From: Candidatus Altimarinota bacterium
GTDB lineage: Bacteria; Patescibacteriota; Gracilibacteria; UBA4473
DNA: 64,000 bases
Reading direction: 5' to 3'
Assembly (NCBI GenBank): GCA_021734395.1
Contig: JAIPJB010000001.1
Location: forward strand, 232,219 to 296,218
Part shown: positions 1 to 8,400 of the stretch, piece after piece
Numbering within the stretch: the first letter of the stretch is position 1
Layout of the letters: each line of letters opens with the position of its first letter
Position numbers and translations under genes: made by a program
The notes under the pieces: model-generated
Told to the model about the DNA's origin: nothing
The model's database searches: none
What the model saw: the letters and a program-made list of their open reading frames with translations, nothing else

Positions 1-638
1 TTTTTGAGGCTTTTAAAATCTCCTTTTCGGATAAGTGAAATCTCTTCTTCTGCATCTTTTTTTGAAGAAAGATTTTGTGCATCACAGCCATCATACTTGG
101 CATTTGATTTTCCGTGTCTCCGGGCTTCCTCGGGATTCATTTCCCCCGTCAGTCGATGAAAGACAATCTGGCAAATCCGTTCTCCTGGATATACGCGAAT
201 AACCTGAGAAGATGTCCGATTGAGAATCGGAATCATTAGGTGACCTGAGTAGTGAACATCGACAATGCCTGTCAGATCGACGGTTAGTCCTCGTCGATTA
301 ATCGAGCTACGGGGATAGAGAATCCCCATAATATCCGACGAACACAGCGAAATTTTTTCGAGTGTTGACGCGACGATAGACTCCCCCGGAGCCAACTCAA
401 AGAATTGCCCGGGCTTGAGTTCTAATTTTTCAAAGTTTTCTCCGGCAGATTCGGTTACATCCACATTGAGAACTTCTCGACCTTCTGGGCTCAGTTTCCA
501 GATTTTTGGAATATAAAAAACCATTCCCAATCTCAAATCCACCGCATGGGGCTGATTTTGGAATGCATCCAATGCTGGCTCAAAAAGAAGTTTTTTCTCC
601 TGCATGAGCTGCGCAATATCGTGGCGGGTCAGAATCAT
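1..638 (-). CDS. dUTPase/dCTP deaminase superfamily protein (3' end outside window)
   Basis: The frame opens at ATG 638 and is still open after 212 codons at the window edge. It carries the trimeric dUTPase/dCTP deaminase fold signatures: AVDLRLG (32-38), PRSSINRRGL (109-118), GIVDVHYSG (124-132), ERICQIVF (153-160) and a Dcd-style NAKYDG (179-184). Family members remove dUTP or deaminate dCTP on the way to dTMP. The catalytic Glu that dCTP deaminases carry in the strand after the GIVD-type motif is Pro here, while the Asp of the dUTPase-type motif (D127) is present, so dUTPase-like chemistry is more likely than deamination; this is inference. It starts 30 bases after the DHFR gene and is probably cotranscribed with it. 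Confidence 0.8.
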   Translation of the reverse strand, partial: MILTRHDIAQLMQEKKLLFEPALDAFQNQPHAVDLRLGMVFYIPKIWKLSPEGREVLNVDVTESAGENFEKLELKPGQFFELAPGESIVASTLEKISLCSSDIMGILYPRSSINRRGLTVDLTGIVDVHYSGHLMIPILNRTSSQVIRVYPGERICQIVFHRLTGEMNPEEARRHGKSNAKYDGCDAQNLSSKKDAEEEISLIRKGDFKSLK

Positions 639-668
639 AGAAAGGAATGAAAAATTTCGAATGACGAA

Positions 669-1178
669 TTACGAATTTTTAAGAACATTGTAGTGAGCGA
701 CCAGTGAATTTTCTCCCAGCTTTTCTACACTTTTCAGAGCTAAATGCAAGCCAATGCCCTCCCCGAACATGCCCATTCCTTCTCCAAAAATCACCGGAGA
801 AATCGTGACGACGATTTCATCGATCAAATTCTCTCGGGCAAAAAGCGTATTGATCTGCTGGCCTCCCGCGAGAATGGCTTCTCTATGCCCCTCTTGTTCT
901 AGCTTCTGAAGAATGTCGGCTGGCGAGTCACTCGTGAAAAACAAATCCTGATGATCGGATTTTCGAGAACTGTCTCGGGTAAGAATTATATTTTTCCGAC
1001 CCGGAAGAGGCTTTCCTATCGTATCGTATGTCTTGGATCCCATAATGATTACACCGATCTTTTTGGTCAGCTCAAAAAACAGTTTTTTGTCGGCCTTCTC
1101 GGTCCAGTCTGGAAAATCATGATCCGATCGAGCGATCTTCCCGTCCAGAGTCTGCGCCATCAAAAGAATTACTTTCAT
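669..1178 (-). CDS. Dihydrofolate reductase (DHFR/RibD-C fold)
   Basis: A 169-residue protein of usual DHFR length. The start MKVILLMAQTLDGKIA, the MGSKTYDTIGKPLPGRKNIILTR block (about 46-68) and AGGQQI (104-109) are the NADPH/substrate-binding landmarks of the DHFR/RibD C-terminal family. It would regenerate tetrahydrofolate used by ThyA, encoded about 1.3 kb away. The ATG at 1178 follows a 155-base leader that contains a strong hairpin with a T6 run, ending only 17 bases before the start, so expression is probably controlled by transcription attenuation. No Shine-Dalgarno is visible. The downstream neighbour is the dUTPase-like gene. A RibD-type riboflavin reductase is the main alternative reading. 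Confidence 0.82.
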   Translation of the reverse strand: MKVILLMAQTLDGKIARSDHDFPDWTEKADKKLFFELTKKIGVIIMGSKTYDTIGKPLPGRKNIILTRDSSRKSDHQDLFFTSDSPADILQKLEQEGHREAILAGGQQINTLFARENLIDEIVVTISPVIFGEGMGMFGEGIGLHLALKSVEKLGENSLVAHYNVLKNS

Positions 1179-1194
1179 GGGAGATCATCATAAT

Positions 1195-1253
1195 AAAAAA
1201 GCCCCCGAAGTCCAAGTCATACAAAAATTTGTATGAAAAGGACCCGCGGGGGC
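1195..1253 (-). terminator. Intrinsic terminator in the DHFR leader (attenuator)
   Basis: A long stem is built from GCCCCCG/CGGGGGC (1253-1247 with 1207-1201), GTCC/GGAC and an inner 8-bp CATACAAA/TTTGTATG, followed on the minus strand by TTTTTT (1200-1195). It lies between the DHFR promoter and the DHFR start codon. Confidence 0.75.
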
Positions 1254-1336
1254 AAGGGGGACCAGAAAAAAGATTTCTGGCGCAATTCGTGAGACGATTC
1301 TTCCTTTTAGAATGTCGCCCAAACAAATTGCTGGTT
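1254..1336 (-). promoter_or_regulatory. Structured DHFR leader, possible aptamer/antiterminator
   Basis: Minus-strand RNA from this stretch can form an outer stem GCAATT/AATTGC (1331-1326 with 1287-1282) closing an inner ATTCT/AGAAT hairpin flanked by GAC/GTC, followed by a CCAGAAA/TTTCTGG hairpin. ACCAG near 1332-1336 can instead pair with CTGGT near 1261-1265, giving mutually exclusive folds ahead of the terminator. It matches no riboswitch class I recognise. Confidence 0.4.
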
Positions 1337-1339
1337 CCC

Positions 1340-1367
1340 TGTATACCAAAAACTTGCAATTTGTCAA
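1340..1367 (-). promoter_or_regulatory. Promoter of the DHFR gene
   Basis: On the minus strand TTGACA (1367-1362), a 16-base spacer and TATACA (1345-1340) form a good sigma-70 type promoter. It overlaps the divergent promoter of the iron-transport gene, so the two could compete for polymerase. Confidence 0.65.
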
Positions 1368-1382
1368 TATTTGTGGTATAAT
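1354..1382 (+). promoter_or_regulatory. Promoter of the MbfA-like gene
   Basis: TTGCAA (1354-1359), a 17-base spacer and TATAAT (1377-1382) with an extended TGG before the -10. The block around the -10 recurs almost verbatim at 51.45 kb and, inverted, at 59.13 kb. Confidence 0.8.
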
Positions 1383-1435
1383 AAGGGTTTAGGGCTCCTT
1401 CCCTAGAAAGCGGATTTTCTTGCAATATTTCCCTT

Positions 1436-1455
1436 GCGCGCTATCAATAGTGCGC
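1436..1455 (+). promoter_or_regulatory. Hairpin abutting the start codon of the MbfA-like gene
   Basis: GCGCGCTA and TAGTGCGC pair around a TCAA loop (one G-U pair) and end one base before ATG 1457. The promoter at 1354-1382 places this in the mRNA leader, where it would mask initiation; a regulatory role is inferred. Confidence 0.45.
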
Positions 1456-1456
1456 C

Positions 1457-2341
1457 ATGAATGATGTAAAAATTGATGCCAAAACCCGACAGTTTTTGCT
1501 CGCCGCACAGGAAAGCGAAATTACCGAATATTATGTTTATTCTCGGCTCGCACAACACACCAAAAAAGAAGAGAATAAGAAGGTGCTCCAGCGCATTGCT
1601 GACGAAGAAAAAGGGCATTATGAATTCTGGAAAAAATACACCCAAAAAGAAGTCCGACCCAATTGGCTCAAGGTGCGATTGTTCTACTGGACTTCCCGTT
1701 TTTTGGGGCTCACTTTTGGCGCAAAGCTTATGGAAAAAGGCGAAAACGCGGCGCAGAGAAACTACGACGAAATTATTGATATTGTCCCCGAAGCCCGAAA
1801 AGTCCAGCAGGACGAAGAAAACCACGAAAAAGAATTGCTCAATATGATCAACGAGCAGTCGCTCAATTATGTCGGATCCGTTGTGCTGGGGCTCAATGAT
1901 GCATTGGTAGAACTGACCGGCGCCCTGGCGGGGCTGACCTTTGCCCTGCAGAATACCCAGCTCATTGCTATGGCCGGTTTTATTACGGGGGTCGCGGCTT
2001 CCATGTCTATGGCCGCTTCCGAATATTTATCCACCAAGGCCGATGGCGAACCCACCCGCGAGGCTATTCGGTCCTCTACTTATACGGGGATTGCGTATTT
2101 TGTGACGGTATTGCTATTGATCACCCCATACTTGATATTGGATCACTACCTCTGGTGTTTGGCTACAACCCTCGTCATAGCGCTCTTTATTATTTTCTTT
2201 TTTAATTTCTACATCTCCATCGCCAAAGATTACAACTTCAAACACCGCTTTTTCGAAATGGCGGGGCTGAGCTTAGGTGTTGCGGCAATCAGTTTTGGAA
2301 TTGGAGTCCTGACGCGGATGTGGTTTGGGATTGAGGTGTGA
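1457..2341 (+). CDS. Membrane-bound ferritin-like/VIT1 iron transporter (MbfA type)
   Basis: A 294-residue two-domain protein. Residues 1-130 form a ferritin-like (rubrerythrin) domain with metal ligands in ESEITEYYVY, DEEKGH and DEENHEKE. Residues 140-294 form a CCC1/VIT1 transporter with the typical GLNDALVELTGALAGLTFAL segment, AASMSMAASEYLS and several membrane helices. Known proteins of this architecture (MbfA) export iron or manganese from the cytoplasm using the ferritin domain to load metal. Its own sigma-70 promoter lies about 75 bases upstream and a hairpin touches the start codon. A Fur-family gene lies at 17.4 kb, but I see no clear Fur box here. The stop is TGA. Confidence 0.88.
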   Translation: MNDVKIDAKTRQFLLAAQESEITEYYVYSRLAQHTKKEENKKVLQRIADEEKGHYEFWKKYTQKEVRPNWLKVRLFYWTSRFLGLTFGAKLMEKGENAAQRNYDEIIDIVPEARKVQQDEENHEKELLNMINEQSLNYVGSVVLGLNDALVELTGALAGLTFALQNTQLIAMAGFITGVAASMSMAASEYLSTKADGEPTREAIRSSTYTGIAYFVTVLLLITPYLILDHYLWCLATTLVIALFIIFFFNFYISIAKDYNFKHRFFEMAGLSLGVAAISFGIGVLTRMWFGIEV

Positions 2342-2432
2342 TCCCCCCTCTCCTTTCGAGAAAAGGAAAAAAGCTTTTCTAAAAATGGGAAAGTGATTCT
2401 TTGTCATCGTTTATTGCCCCGCATAGCGATAT

Positions 2433-3269
2433 TTACACCACAATCGCCATCTTCTCTAGTGGTGGTTGAGGGGAATAAGTCTTCATCAGGGCTTCACAGC
2501 ATTCATCGACCAAACTCTCATCGCCTTCCTCGGCTCTTTCATAAGAGCGAGGTGGACATTCAAATTTTATTGGGTCGTGTCCGGCTTTTCGTTTCAGGAT
2601 TTCTTCCGCCTGCGCGAAATGAATATCGTAGATGTGCGCATTGGAAATAGATACCGTCAGCGTTCCCAAGTCCACCTGTAACTTCTGTGCCAAAATGTGG
2701 GCCAAAAAGGCAAATCCTGCCACGTCGTGCGGATTCCCAAGCATCATGTCGTTGGAGCGAATAATGAGATGCAAGCACAACTTCCCGCCCATAATTTGAA
2801 CCGTGAACGTGTAAGGACAGGGGACGTTTTTCTTCTTGATTCCCGTTGCGAGCCCATCGTCGGAGGGATCCCACATAAGAATAACTCCGTGTCGAGAAGA
2901 GGGGTCGTCCTGCAAAAGCTTAATTAGTCCATCAATTTGATCTCGCCCAAAATGTTTGCGCCAACGATAGCCATAGGCTGATTCGACACAATTATTTGCT
3001 TCGGCAAAGTCGTCCCAAATCTTCGTAAATCTCTGGAGAAAAGCCAAATTTTTGTGCCCCATCAAAAACCAGATTTGCTCCGCAATAAAAACCTTGATCG
3101 GAATTTTCCGGAGCGAAAGCAAGGGGAACCCCTTTTCTAAATCAAATTTCATTCTCATGCCGGGAAGGCTTTTGCAGATGTGCCCAGTGCGTTGATTTTT
3201 TTCTTCGATTCCGTGTTCCAAAATCTCTCGAAGTATTTCCTGATATTGGATATCAAATTCGTTTTTCAT
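2433..3269 (-). CDS. thyA: Thymidylate synthase
   Basis: A 278-residue ThyA of normal length. It makes dTMP from dUMP with methylene-tetrahydrofolate, producing dihydrofolate that the nearby DHFR recycles. Visible landmarks are the nucleophile Cys in NVPCPYTF (about residue 152), SRHGVILMWDP, and the dUMP-binding RSNDMMLGNPHDVAGFAFL and AHIYDIHF segments. It is transcribed away from the DUF1858-IscA-like gene, with only 29 bases between the two start codons. No Shine-Dalgarno precedes the ATG. Confidence 0.95.
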   Translation of the reverse strand: MKNEFDIQYQEILREILEHGIEEKNQRTGHICKSLPGMRMKFDLEKGFPLLSLRKIPIKVFIAEQIWFLMGHKNLAFLQRFTKIWDDFAEANNCVESAYGYRWRKHFGRDQIDGLIKLLQDDPSSRHGVILMWDPSDDGLATGIKKKNVPCPYTFTVQIMGGKLCLHLIIRSNDMMLGNPHDVAGFAFLAHILAQKLQVDLGTLTVSISNAHIYDIHFAQAEEILKRKAGHDPIKFECPPRSYERAEEGDESLVDECCEALMKTYSPQPPLEKMAIVV

Positions 3270-3285
3270 CAGGTGTATTTTGTCC

Positions 3286-3298
3286 TAAAATCGCCGCG
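3286..3298 (+). promoter_or_regulatory. -10 box next to the start of the DUF1858 gene
   Basis: TAAAAT (3286-3291) lies seven bases before ATG 3299, which would start the transcript at or beside the first codon. The -35 is not convincing, so confidence is moderate. Confidence 0.4.
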
Positions 3299-3829
3299 AT
3301 GACAAGACAGAAGAAACCTTATTTCGATGGATCAGAAACAATCGCAGACATACTTGCCGAGATGCCCGAAGCATCGGAAATTCTCTTATCGCACGGACTC
3401 TCGTGCGTGAGTTGTCATATCAATGTCGCCGAAAGCTTGCGGGAAGGAATTTTGGGACATGGATTTGACGAAGGAACCGTTGAGCGGATTCTCGCCGATC
3501 TCAACGAAGCCGCCCAAGACACCCTTCCTGTCCGAAAAGCCAAAACCCCACCCACCCTCACAGACCAAGCAGCCAAAAAGATTCACGAATTCCAGGCACA
3601 ACAAAACCAAGAAGGATTTGGATTCAAGATTGAAGTTATTCCACAGTCAGATGGTTCTCCGTCCTATTTCTTAGATTTTTTAGAAAAACCCGAGCCCGGT
3701 GATCGAGTTATTGAGAGTAATGGTATTAGGTTGTTCTTGGACATTGATTCAAACAACTTTTTGCAAGGGTGTTGCATTGATTTTAAAAAGACAAACAAAG
3801 GCGAAGGGTTTACAATCAATCCTGTATGA
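3299..3829 (+). CDS. DUF1858 - HesB/IscA-like fusion protein
   Basis: A 176-residue protein of two parts. Residues 12-70 (ETIADILAEMPEASEILL, then GLSCVSCHINVAESL) match DUF1858, a small domain with a CxxC, often next to iron-sulfur or hybrid-cluster proteins. Residues 85-176 (LTDQAAKKIHEF; EPGDRVIESNGIRLFLDID; GEGFTINPV) follow the HesB/IscA A-type carrier fold. The cluster-binding cysteines of IscA (the GCSG loop and C-terminal CGC) are absent; only GCC near residue 158 remains, so it may not carry Fe-S clusters as canonical IscA does. The stop overlaps the next start by four bases (ATGA), implying translational coupling to the nucleotidyltransferase. Confidence 0.75.
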   Translation: MTRQKKPYFDGSETIADILAEMPEASEILLSHGLSCVSCHINVAESLREGILGHGFDEGTVERILADLNEAAQDTLPVRKAKTPPTLTDQAAKKIHEFQAQQNQEGFGFKIEVIPQSDGSPSYFLDFLEKPEPGDRVIESNGIRLFLDIDSNNFLQGCCIDFKKTNKGEGFTINPV

Positions 3830-5025
3830 AAACGATTTTTCTGGCTTCCGGACGATCTAGCCGTATGGAACCATTGGGAGACAAAAACCTGCTCGAATTT
3901 TGTGGTGTCCCCTTTGTCCTGCATTTATTACAAAACGCCCAAAAGGGCGGGCTTAAAAATTTTATCGTCGTGACCAACGGGGAAAATACCGAAGAAATTA
4001 AAAATATCCTCCAAAAAGAAGGTTTCCCCGCACAAATCGCTATCCAAGAAAATCTGGATGAGGGGCAAGCCGGCGGCGTGATAGCAGGTTTGAAGTTGGT
4101 AGAAGATGGGGATGAAGTTTTTGTTTTGGGGGGGAATGATTTGGTCGACTCGTCGGCCTACCAGGACATTTTCAAACAATCCAAGAACGCCGACGGCGGC
4201 ATTCTGGCGAAAAAAGTCGATCAGTATTTCCCAGGCGGATATTTGCAAATCTCTGGTAAAAACAAAATTGAATCAATTGTAGAAAAGCCGGGAGAAGGGA
4301 ATGAGCCGTCGGACTTGGTAAATATTGTTGCTCATTTTTTCCGATCTGCAGGGGATCTTCGTGTAATGTTGCAGAAGCAAACACTCACCCAACCCGATGC
4401 CTACGAAAAGGCGCTCACAAAACTTTTCGCAAAAAAAACCTTTCTCGCTGTTCCTTACGAAAAAATTTGGCAGGCAATTAAATATCCCTGGCATATCTTG
4501 GAAATAATGGAAACACTCCTTTCTCAACAAAAAGCTTCTATTTCTAAAAAAGCTGAAATTTCGAAAAGTGCCCAAATAAAAGGAGAGGGTGTTATTATTA
4601 AGGATGGAGCACGTGTTTTTGAAAATGCTGTTGTCCAGGGACCTTGTTATATTGGAGAAAATTGTGTTGTGGGAAATAACGCATTAGTTCGTCACTCAAT
4701 ACTAAATAAAAATTCCGTTGCTGGTTATAATACCGAAATTGCGCGGAGTTTTTTAGCTCAAAACGTAACAACCCACATGGCTTATGTTGGAGATTCTGTC
4801 GTGGACCAAGGGGTGAACTTCGGAGCCTACTCTTGTACTGCAAATCTAAGACTTGATAAAAAAACAGTGAAAGTGACGATTAAAGATGAGCGAATTGATT
4901 CACACCACGAAAAACTCGGTGCGATAGTCGGTGCCCGAGCACAAATTGGGATTCATTCCATGCTCATGCCTGGTGCAAAACTCTTAAAAGAAGAGCTACT
5001 CGGTCCCGGAGAAATCCGAAAATAA
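3826..5025 (+). CDS. Sugar-phosphate nucleotidyltransferase with hexapeptide-repeat domain
   Basis: A 399-residue bifunctional-looking protein. Residues 1-220 are a nucleotidyltransferase domain: the start MKTIFLASGRSSRMEPLGDK is a GxGxRM-type nucleotide-binding loop with its Lys, and GGNDL near 104 is the metal-binding region. Residues 245-399 are a left-handed beta-helix of hexapeptide repeats (AEISKSAQIKGEG, GPCYIGENCVVGNNALV, GAIVGARAQIGIHS). This is the GlmU/mannose-1-phosphate guanylyltransferase layout, producing an NDP-sugar for the envelope; the exact sugar cannot be told. The second residue after the loop glycine is Ser rather than the usual Gly/Thr. It overlaps the upstream gene by four bases. 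Confidence 0.8.
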   Translation: MKTIFLASGRSSRMEPLGDKNLLEFCGVPFVLHLLQNAQKGGLKNFIVVTNGENTEEIKNILQKEGFPAQIAIQENLDEGQAGGVIAGLKLVEDGDEVFVLGGNDLVDSSAYQDIFKQSKNADGGILAKKVDQYFPGGYLQISGKNKIESIVEKPGEGNEPSDLVNIVAHFFRSAGDLRVMLQKQTLTQPDAYEKALTKLFAKKTFLAVPYEKIWQAIKYPWHILEIMETLLSQQKASISKKAEISKSAQIKGEGVIIKDGARVFENAVVQGPCYIGENCVVGNNALVRHSILNKNSVAGYNTEIARSFLAQNVTTHMAYVGDSVVDQGVNFGAYSCTANLRLDKKTVKVTIKDERIDSHHEKLGAIVGARAQIGIHSMLMPGAKLLKEELLGPGEIRK

Positions 5026-5200
5026 AAATTTATACACCCCTTTTAGAGAAGGTTTTCTCCAAATATTCAAAAAGTTTTCCACGTTTTTTTTGTTTTATTC
5101 TGAATATTTTTTTAGTTCGTTTTTTTTCTCTCCGTGGGGCGCTTTTTTTTGAACACAATTTTTCCCTTTTCTCTTCTTTTCCCTTTTCCTTTTTTTTTAC

Positions 5201-5230
5201 AAGAAAGAAGTACTTTCTTCTTAATCCTTT
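5201..5230 (+). terminator. Likely terminator after the nucleotidyltransferase gene
   Basis: AAGAAAG and CTTTCTT pair around a five-base loop (5201-5219), followed by a T-rich stretch. The stem is AT-rich, so strength is uncertain. Confidence 0.4.
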
Positions 5231-5318
5231 TTGTACCGTTTTTTCACATCTTTTCTCTATAGAATACGAGTTCTTTAAATATTAAAAATTATAAATACAA
5301 AAAAGAAAGAGAAATAAC

Positions 5319-5346
5319 TTGACGATAAAATTTTTTTTTATACACT
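5319..5346 (+). promoter_or_regulatory. rpoC promoter
   Basis: TTGACG (5319-5324), 16-base spacer, TACACT (5341-5346). It gives a leader of about 60 bases before ATG 5413. Confidence 0.65.
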
Positions 5347-5356
5347 CGCCCCGATT

Positions 5357-5401
5357 TCCGGTATAAATGTGTCTACCGGAGAAACGCGTTTCTCCTTTTT
5401 T
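5357..5401 (+). terminator. rpoC: rpoC leader: alternative hairpin plus terminator
   Basis: GGAGAAACGCGTTTCTCC (5378-5395) is a perfect palindrome followed by TTTTTT, 17 bases before the start codon. A competing stem, TCCGGTA (5357-5363) with TACCGGA (5374-5380), uses three of the same bases, so both cannot form fully. This is the layout of an antiterminator/terminator pair. Confidence 0.6.
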
Positions 5402-5412
5402 CTTCCCATTTC

Positions 5413-8400
5413 ATGGCTGATCCAAAACACATCAGAAAACTGAAGGATTTTAATGCCATTGCTCTTTCAATAGCCTCCCCGGAGGATATTTTGAGTTGGT
5501 CTCATGGCGAAATCACAAAACCCGAAACCATTAATTATCGCACCCAAAAACCAGAACGGGACGGGCTTTTTTGTGAACGGATATTCGGTCCCGTAAAAAA
5601 CTGGGAATGTGCCTGTGGAAAATACAAACGAATTCGGTATCGAGGAATTGTGTGTGAAAAATGTGGTGTTGAGGTAACGCGATCTATTGTTCGTCGTGAA
5701 AGGATGGGACACATCAAACTCGCTGTTCCAGTAGCCCATACTTGGTTTTTGCGTTCGACACCTTCAAAAATAGGACTTCTCCTTGACCTTCCGGTAAAAA
5801 AACTCGAACAGGTTGTTTATTTTGCTTCTTATATTGTGGTTAGTGTGGATGAAAAAATGAGAGAAGAGGAACTAAAAAAACTAGAGGACGAATACAAGAA
5901 GATGATAGAAAAGATAAAAGAAGAGAATAGTGAATCTCTTCGGGCTGCAAAAAAAGCTGTAAAAAAAGGCGACATGAAAGAGGCCGATCTTGCAAAACTT
6001 GAGCAGGAATTAGTAGAAAAAATCGAATCGGTAAATGAAAATTTTAAAACCGCTCGAGAAGAGCTCCGAATGATTGAAAAGGCGGCCGTATTTACGGAAA
6101 CAGAATATCGAACAATTTCTATGAAATTTGGTCACGTGTTTCGTGCTGGGATTGGTGCGGATGCAATTCGAGAAATCGTTCATTCGATCGATCTAAAAGA
6201 GTTTTTGAAGCAGATGAAAGAAGAGTATAAAAACTCTTCCGGCCAGCGACAGAAAAAGATTGTAAAACGGACAAAACTCGCAGGATCTCTTTTGCGAAGC
6301 GGTATTCGTCCGGAATGGATGGTTTTGACCGTTATTCCGGTTATTCCTCCAGATCTGCGTCCTATGGTTCAGCTTGATGGAGGACGGTTTGCAACTTCGG
6401 ATTTAAATGATCTCTATCGACGAGTTATTAATAGAAATCAGCGCCTCAAGAAACTTATCCAACTCGGAGCGCCTGAAATTATTTGTCGCAATGAGAAGAG
6501 AATGCTTCAAGAAGCGGTTGACATTCTAATTTCCAATCAGGTGCGAAACTCTCGCGCAGGAATGAATTACGTTCAGAAGCGAAAACTAAAATCTCTCTCG
6601 GATATGCTCAAAGGAAAACAAGGGCGCTTCCGACAGAACCTTTTGGGAAAACGAGTCGACTACTCAGGACGATCGGTTATCGTGGTGGGTCCCCAATTAA
6701 AACTTCATGAGTGCGGACTTCCGAAATATATCACCCTTGAGCTTTTTAAACCTTTTGTGATTTCAAAGCTTATTGAGTATGAATTAGCTTATAATGTGAA
6801 GAGTGCAGAGAAAATTATTCGTTCCAGCGAAAAAATAGTGTGGGATATTTTAGAAGAAATTATTCAGGACAAATGTGTCCTTCTGAACCGCGCACCAACT
6901 CTTCATAGGCTTGGAATACAGGCATTTAAACCACGACTTGTAGAAGGAAAAGCAATCCAGGTTCATCCTTTGGTCTGTACAGCATTCAACGCAGACTTTG
7001 ATGGAGACCAAATGGCAGTTCACCTTCCTCTTTCTGTGAAAGCACAAAAAGAAGCGCACGAAATTATGTTGTCCTCACAGAACCTTCTTAAACCCTCTAG
7101 TGGAGAGCCCATCGTGAACCCGTCTCAGGATATGGTTTTGGGGTGTTATTTTCTCACCCAACAGTTTGAAGGGAAAAAAGGAGAAGGAATGAGTTTTGGC
7201 TCGGAGAAAGAGGTGAAACTCGCTTATGATTCAGGATTTATTCACCTTCAAGCGAAAATAAAAGTTCGCACCCAAAAAGAAGGAACCTTAGAAACAACAG
7301 CAGGGAGAATTATCTTTAACGAAGCATTGCCCGAAGAAATCGCATACCAAAACCAAGCGTTTGGAAAGAAGCAGCTCAGTGCTCTTTTGGGACAGATTTA
7401 TGCAGAATTTGGAACAAAAGAAACAGCCGAAGCAGCTGATAAAATTAAAGACCTTGGGTTTCATTACTCGACGAAATCAGGGATTTCTATTTCGGTCTTT
7501 GATTTACATGTTCCCGCCAAGAAAGATGAAATTATCGAGAAAGCGAATGCTATTATTGAAAAAATTAATTCACAGTATCGATTTGGCCTTATCACCGACG
7601 AGGAACGATACAACCATACCATCAAAATCTGGTCTCGGGTGAAAACTGAGATCACCCAAGAAATGGTTACCGGTTACGATCCTCAAAACGATATTTTCTA
7701 TCAGATTGATTCTGGTGCACGAGGAAACTGGGGACAAATTACACAGTTATCAGGGATGAAAGGATTGGTTGCGAGTCCCTCTGGGCGGACAATCGAATTG
7801 CCGATTAAATCGAACCTAAAAGAAGGATTTACTATCCTGGAATACTTTATTGCGACTCATGGAGGACGAAAAGGAAAATCTGATACAGCCTTAAAAACAG
7901 CAGAGGCTGGTTACCTGACTCGCCGACTAGTAGATTCGGTACAGGATGTCGTGATTCGAGAAGAGAATTGTGGGAGCCAGAGATACAAATTGGTTACCCG
8001 AGAAAACTCTAAAAAAATCGGCTTGGAATTTGAAAAGCGTCTTCTCGGGCGAGTTGTTGCAGAAGACGTAAAAGCAAAGGGAAAAACGGTATTTAAGCGC
8101 GGCGAAGTCATCGACGAAGAAAAACTCATGTTGGTTGGGGAACATCAGCTGGAAGAAGTAAAAGTGCGATCGGTGATGTTTTGTGAAACAATCGGCGGGA
8201 TCTGTCAGCATTGTTATGGCTATGATTTGGGGCGGAACAAAATCGCCGAAAACGGAACGCCAGTTGGAATTATTGCGGCACAGTCTATTGGAGAACCGGG
8301 AACACAGCTGACCATGAGAACTTTCCACATGGGAGGAATTGCTACAGAAGAAGCTTCTATTACACAGGGGCTGACGAGGGTGGAAGAACTTTTCGAGGCG

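Larger units (their letters stand above)
5026..5412 (+). other. AT-rich 387-base gap before rpoC
   Basis: Long pyrimidine tracts fill the first 180 bases. It holds a terminator-like hairpin (5201-5219), a promoter (5319-5346) and a switch-like leader (5357-5401). I see no gene, and no trace of rpoB. Confidence 0.6.

Noticed and set aside
1117..1425. 102-codon minus-strand ORF upstream of DHFR
   Set aside because: It runs through the promoter and terminator hairpin, and has no recognisable content.
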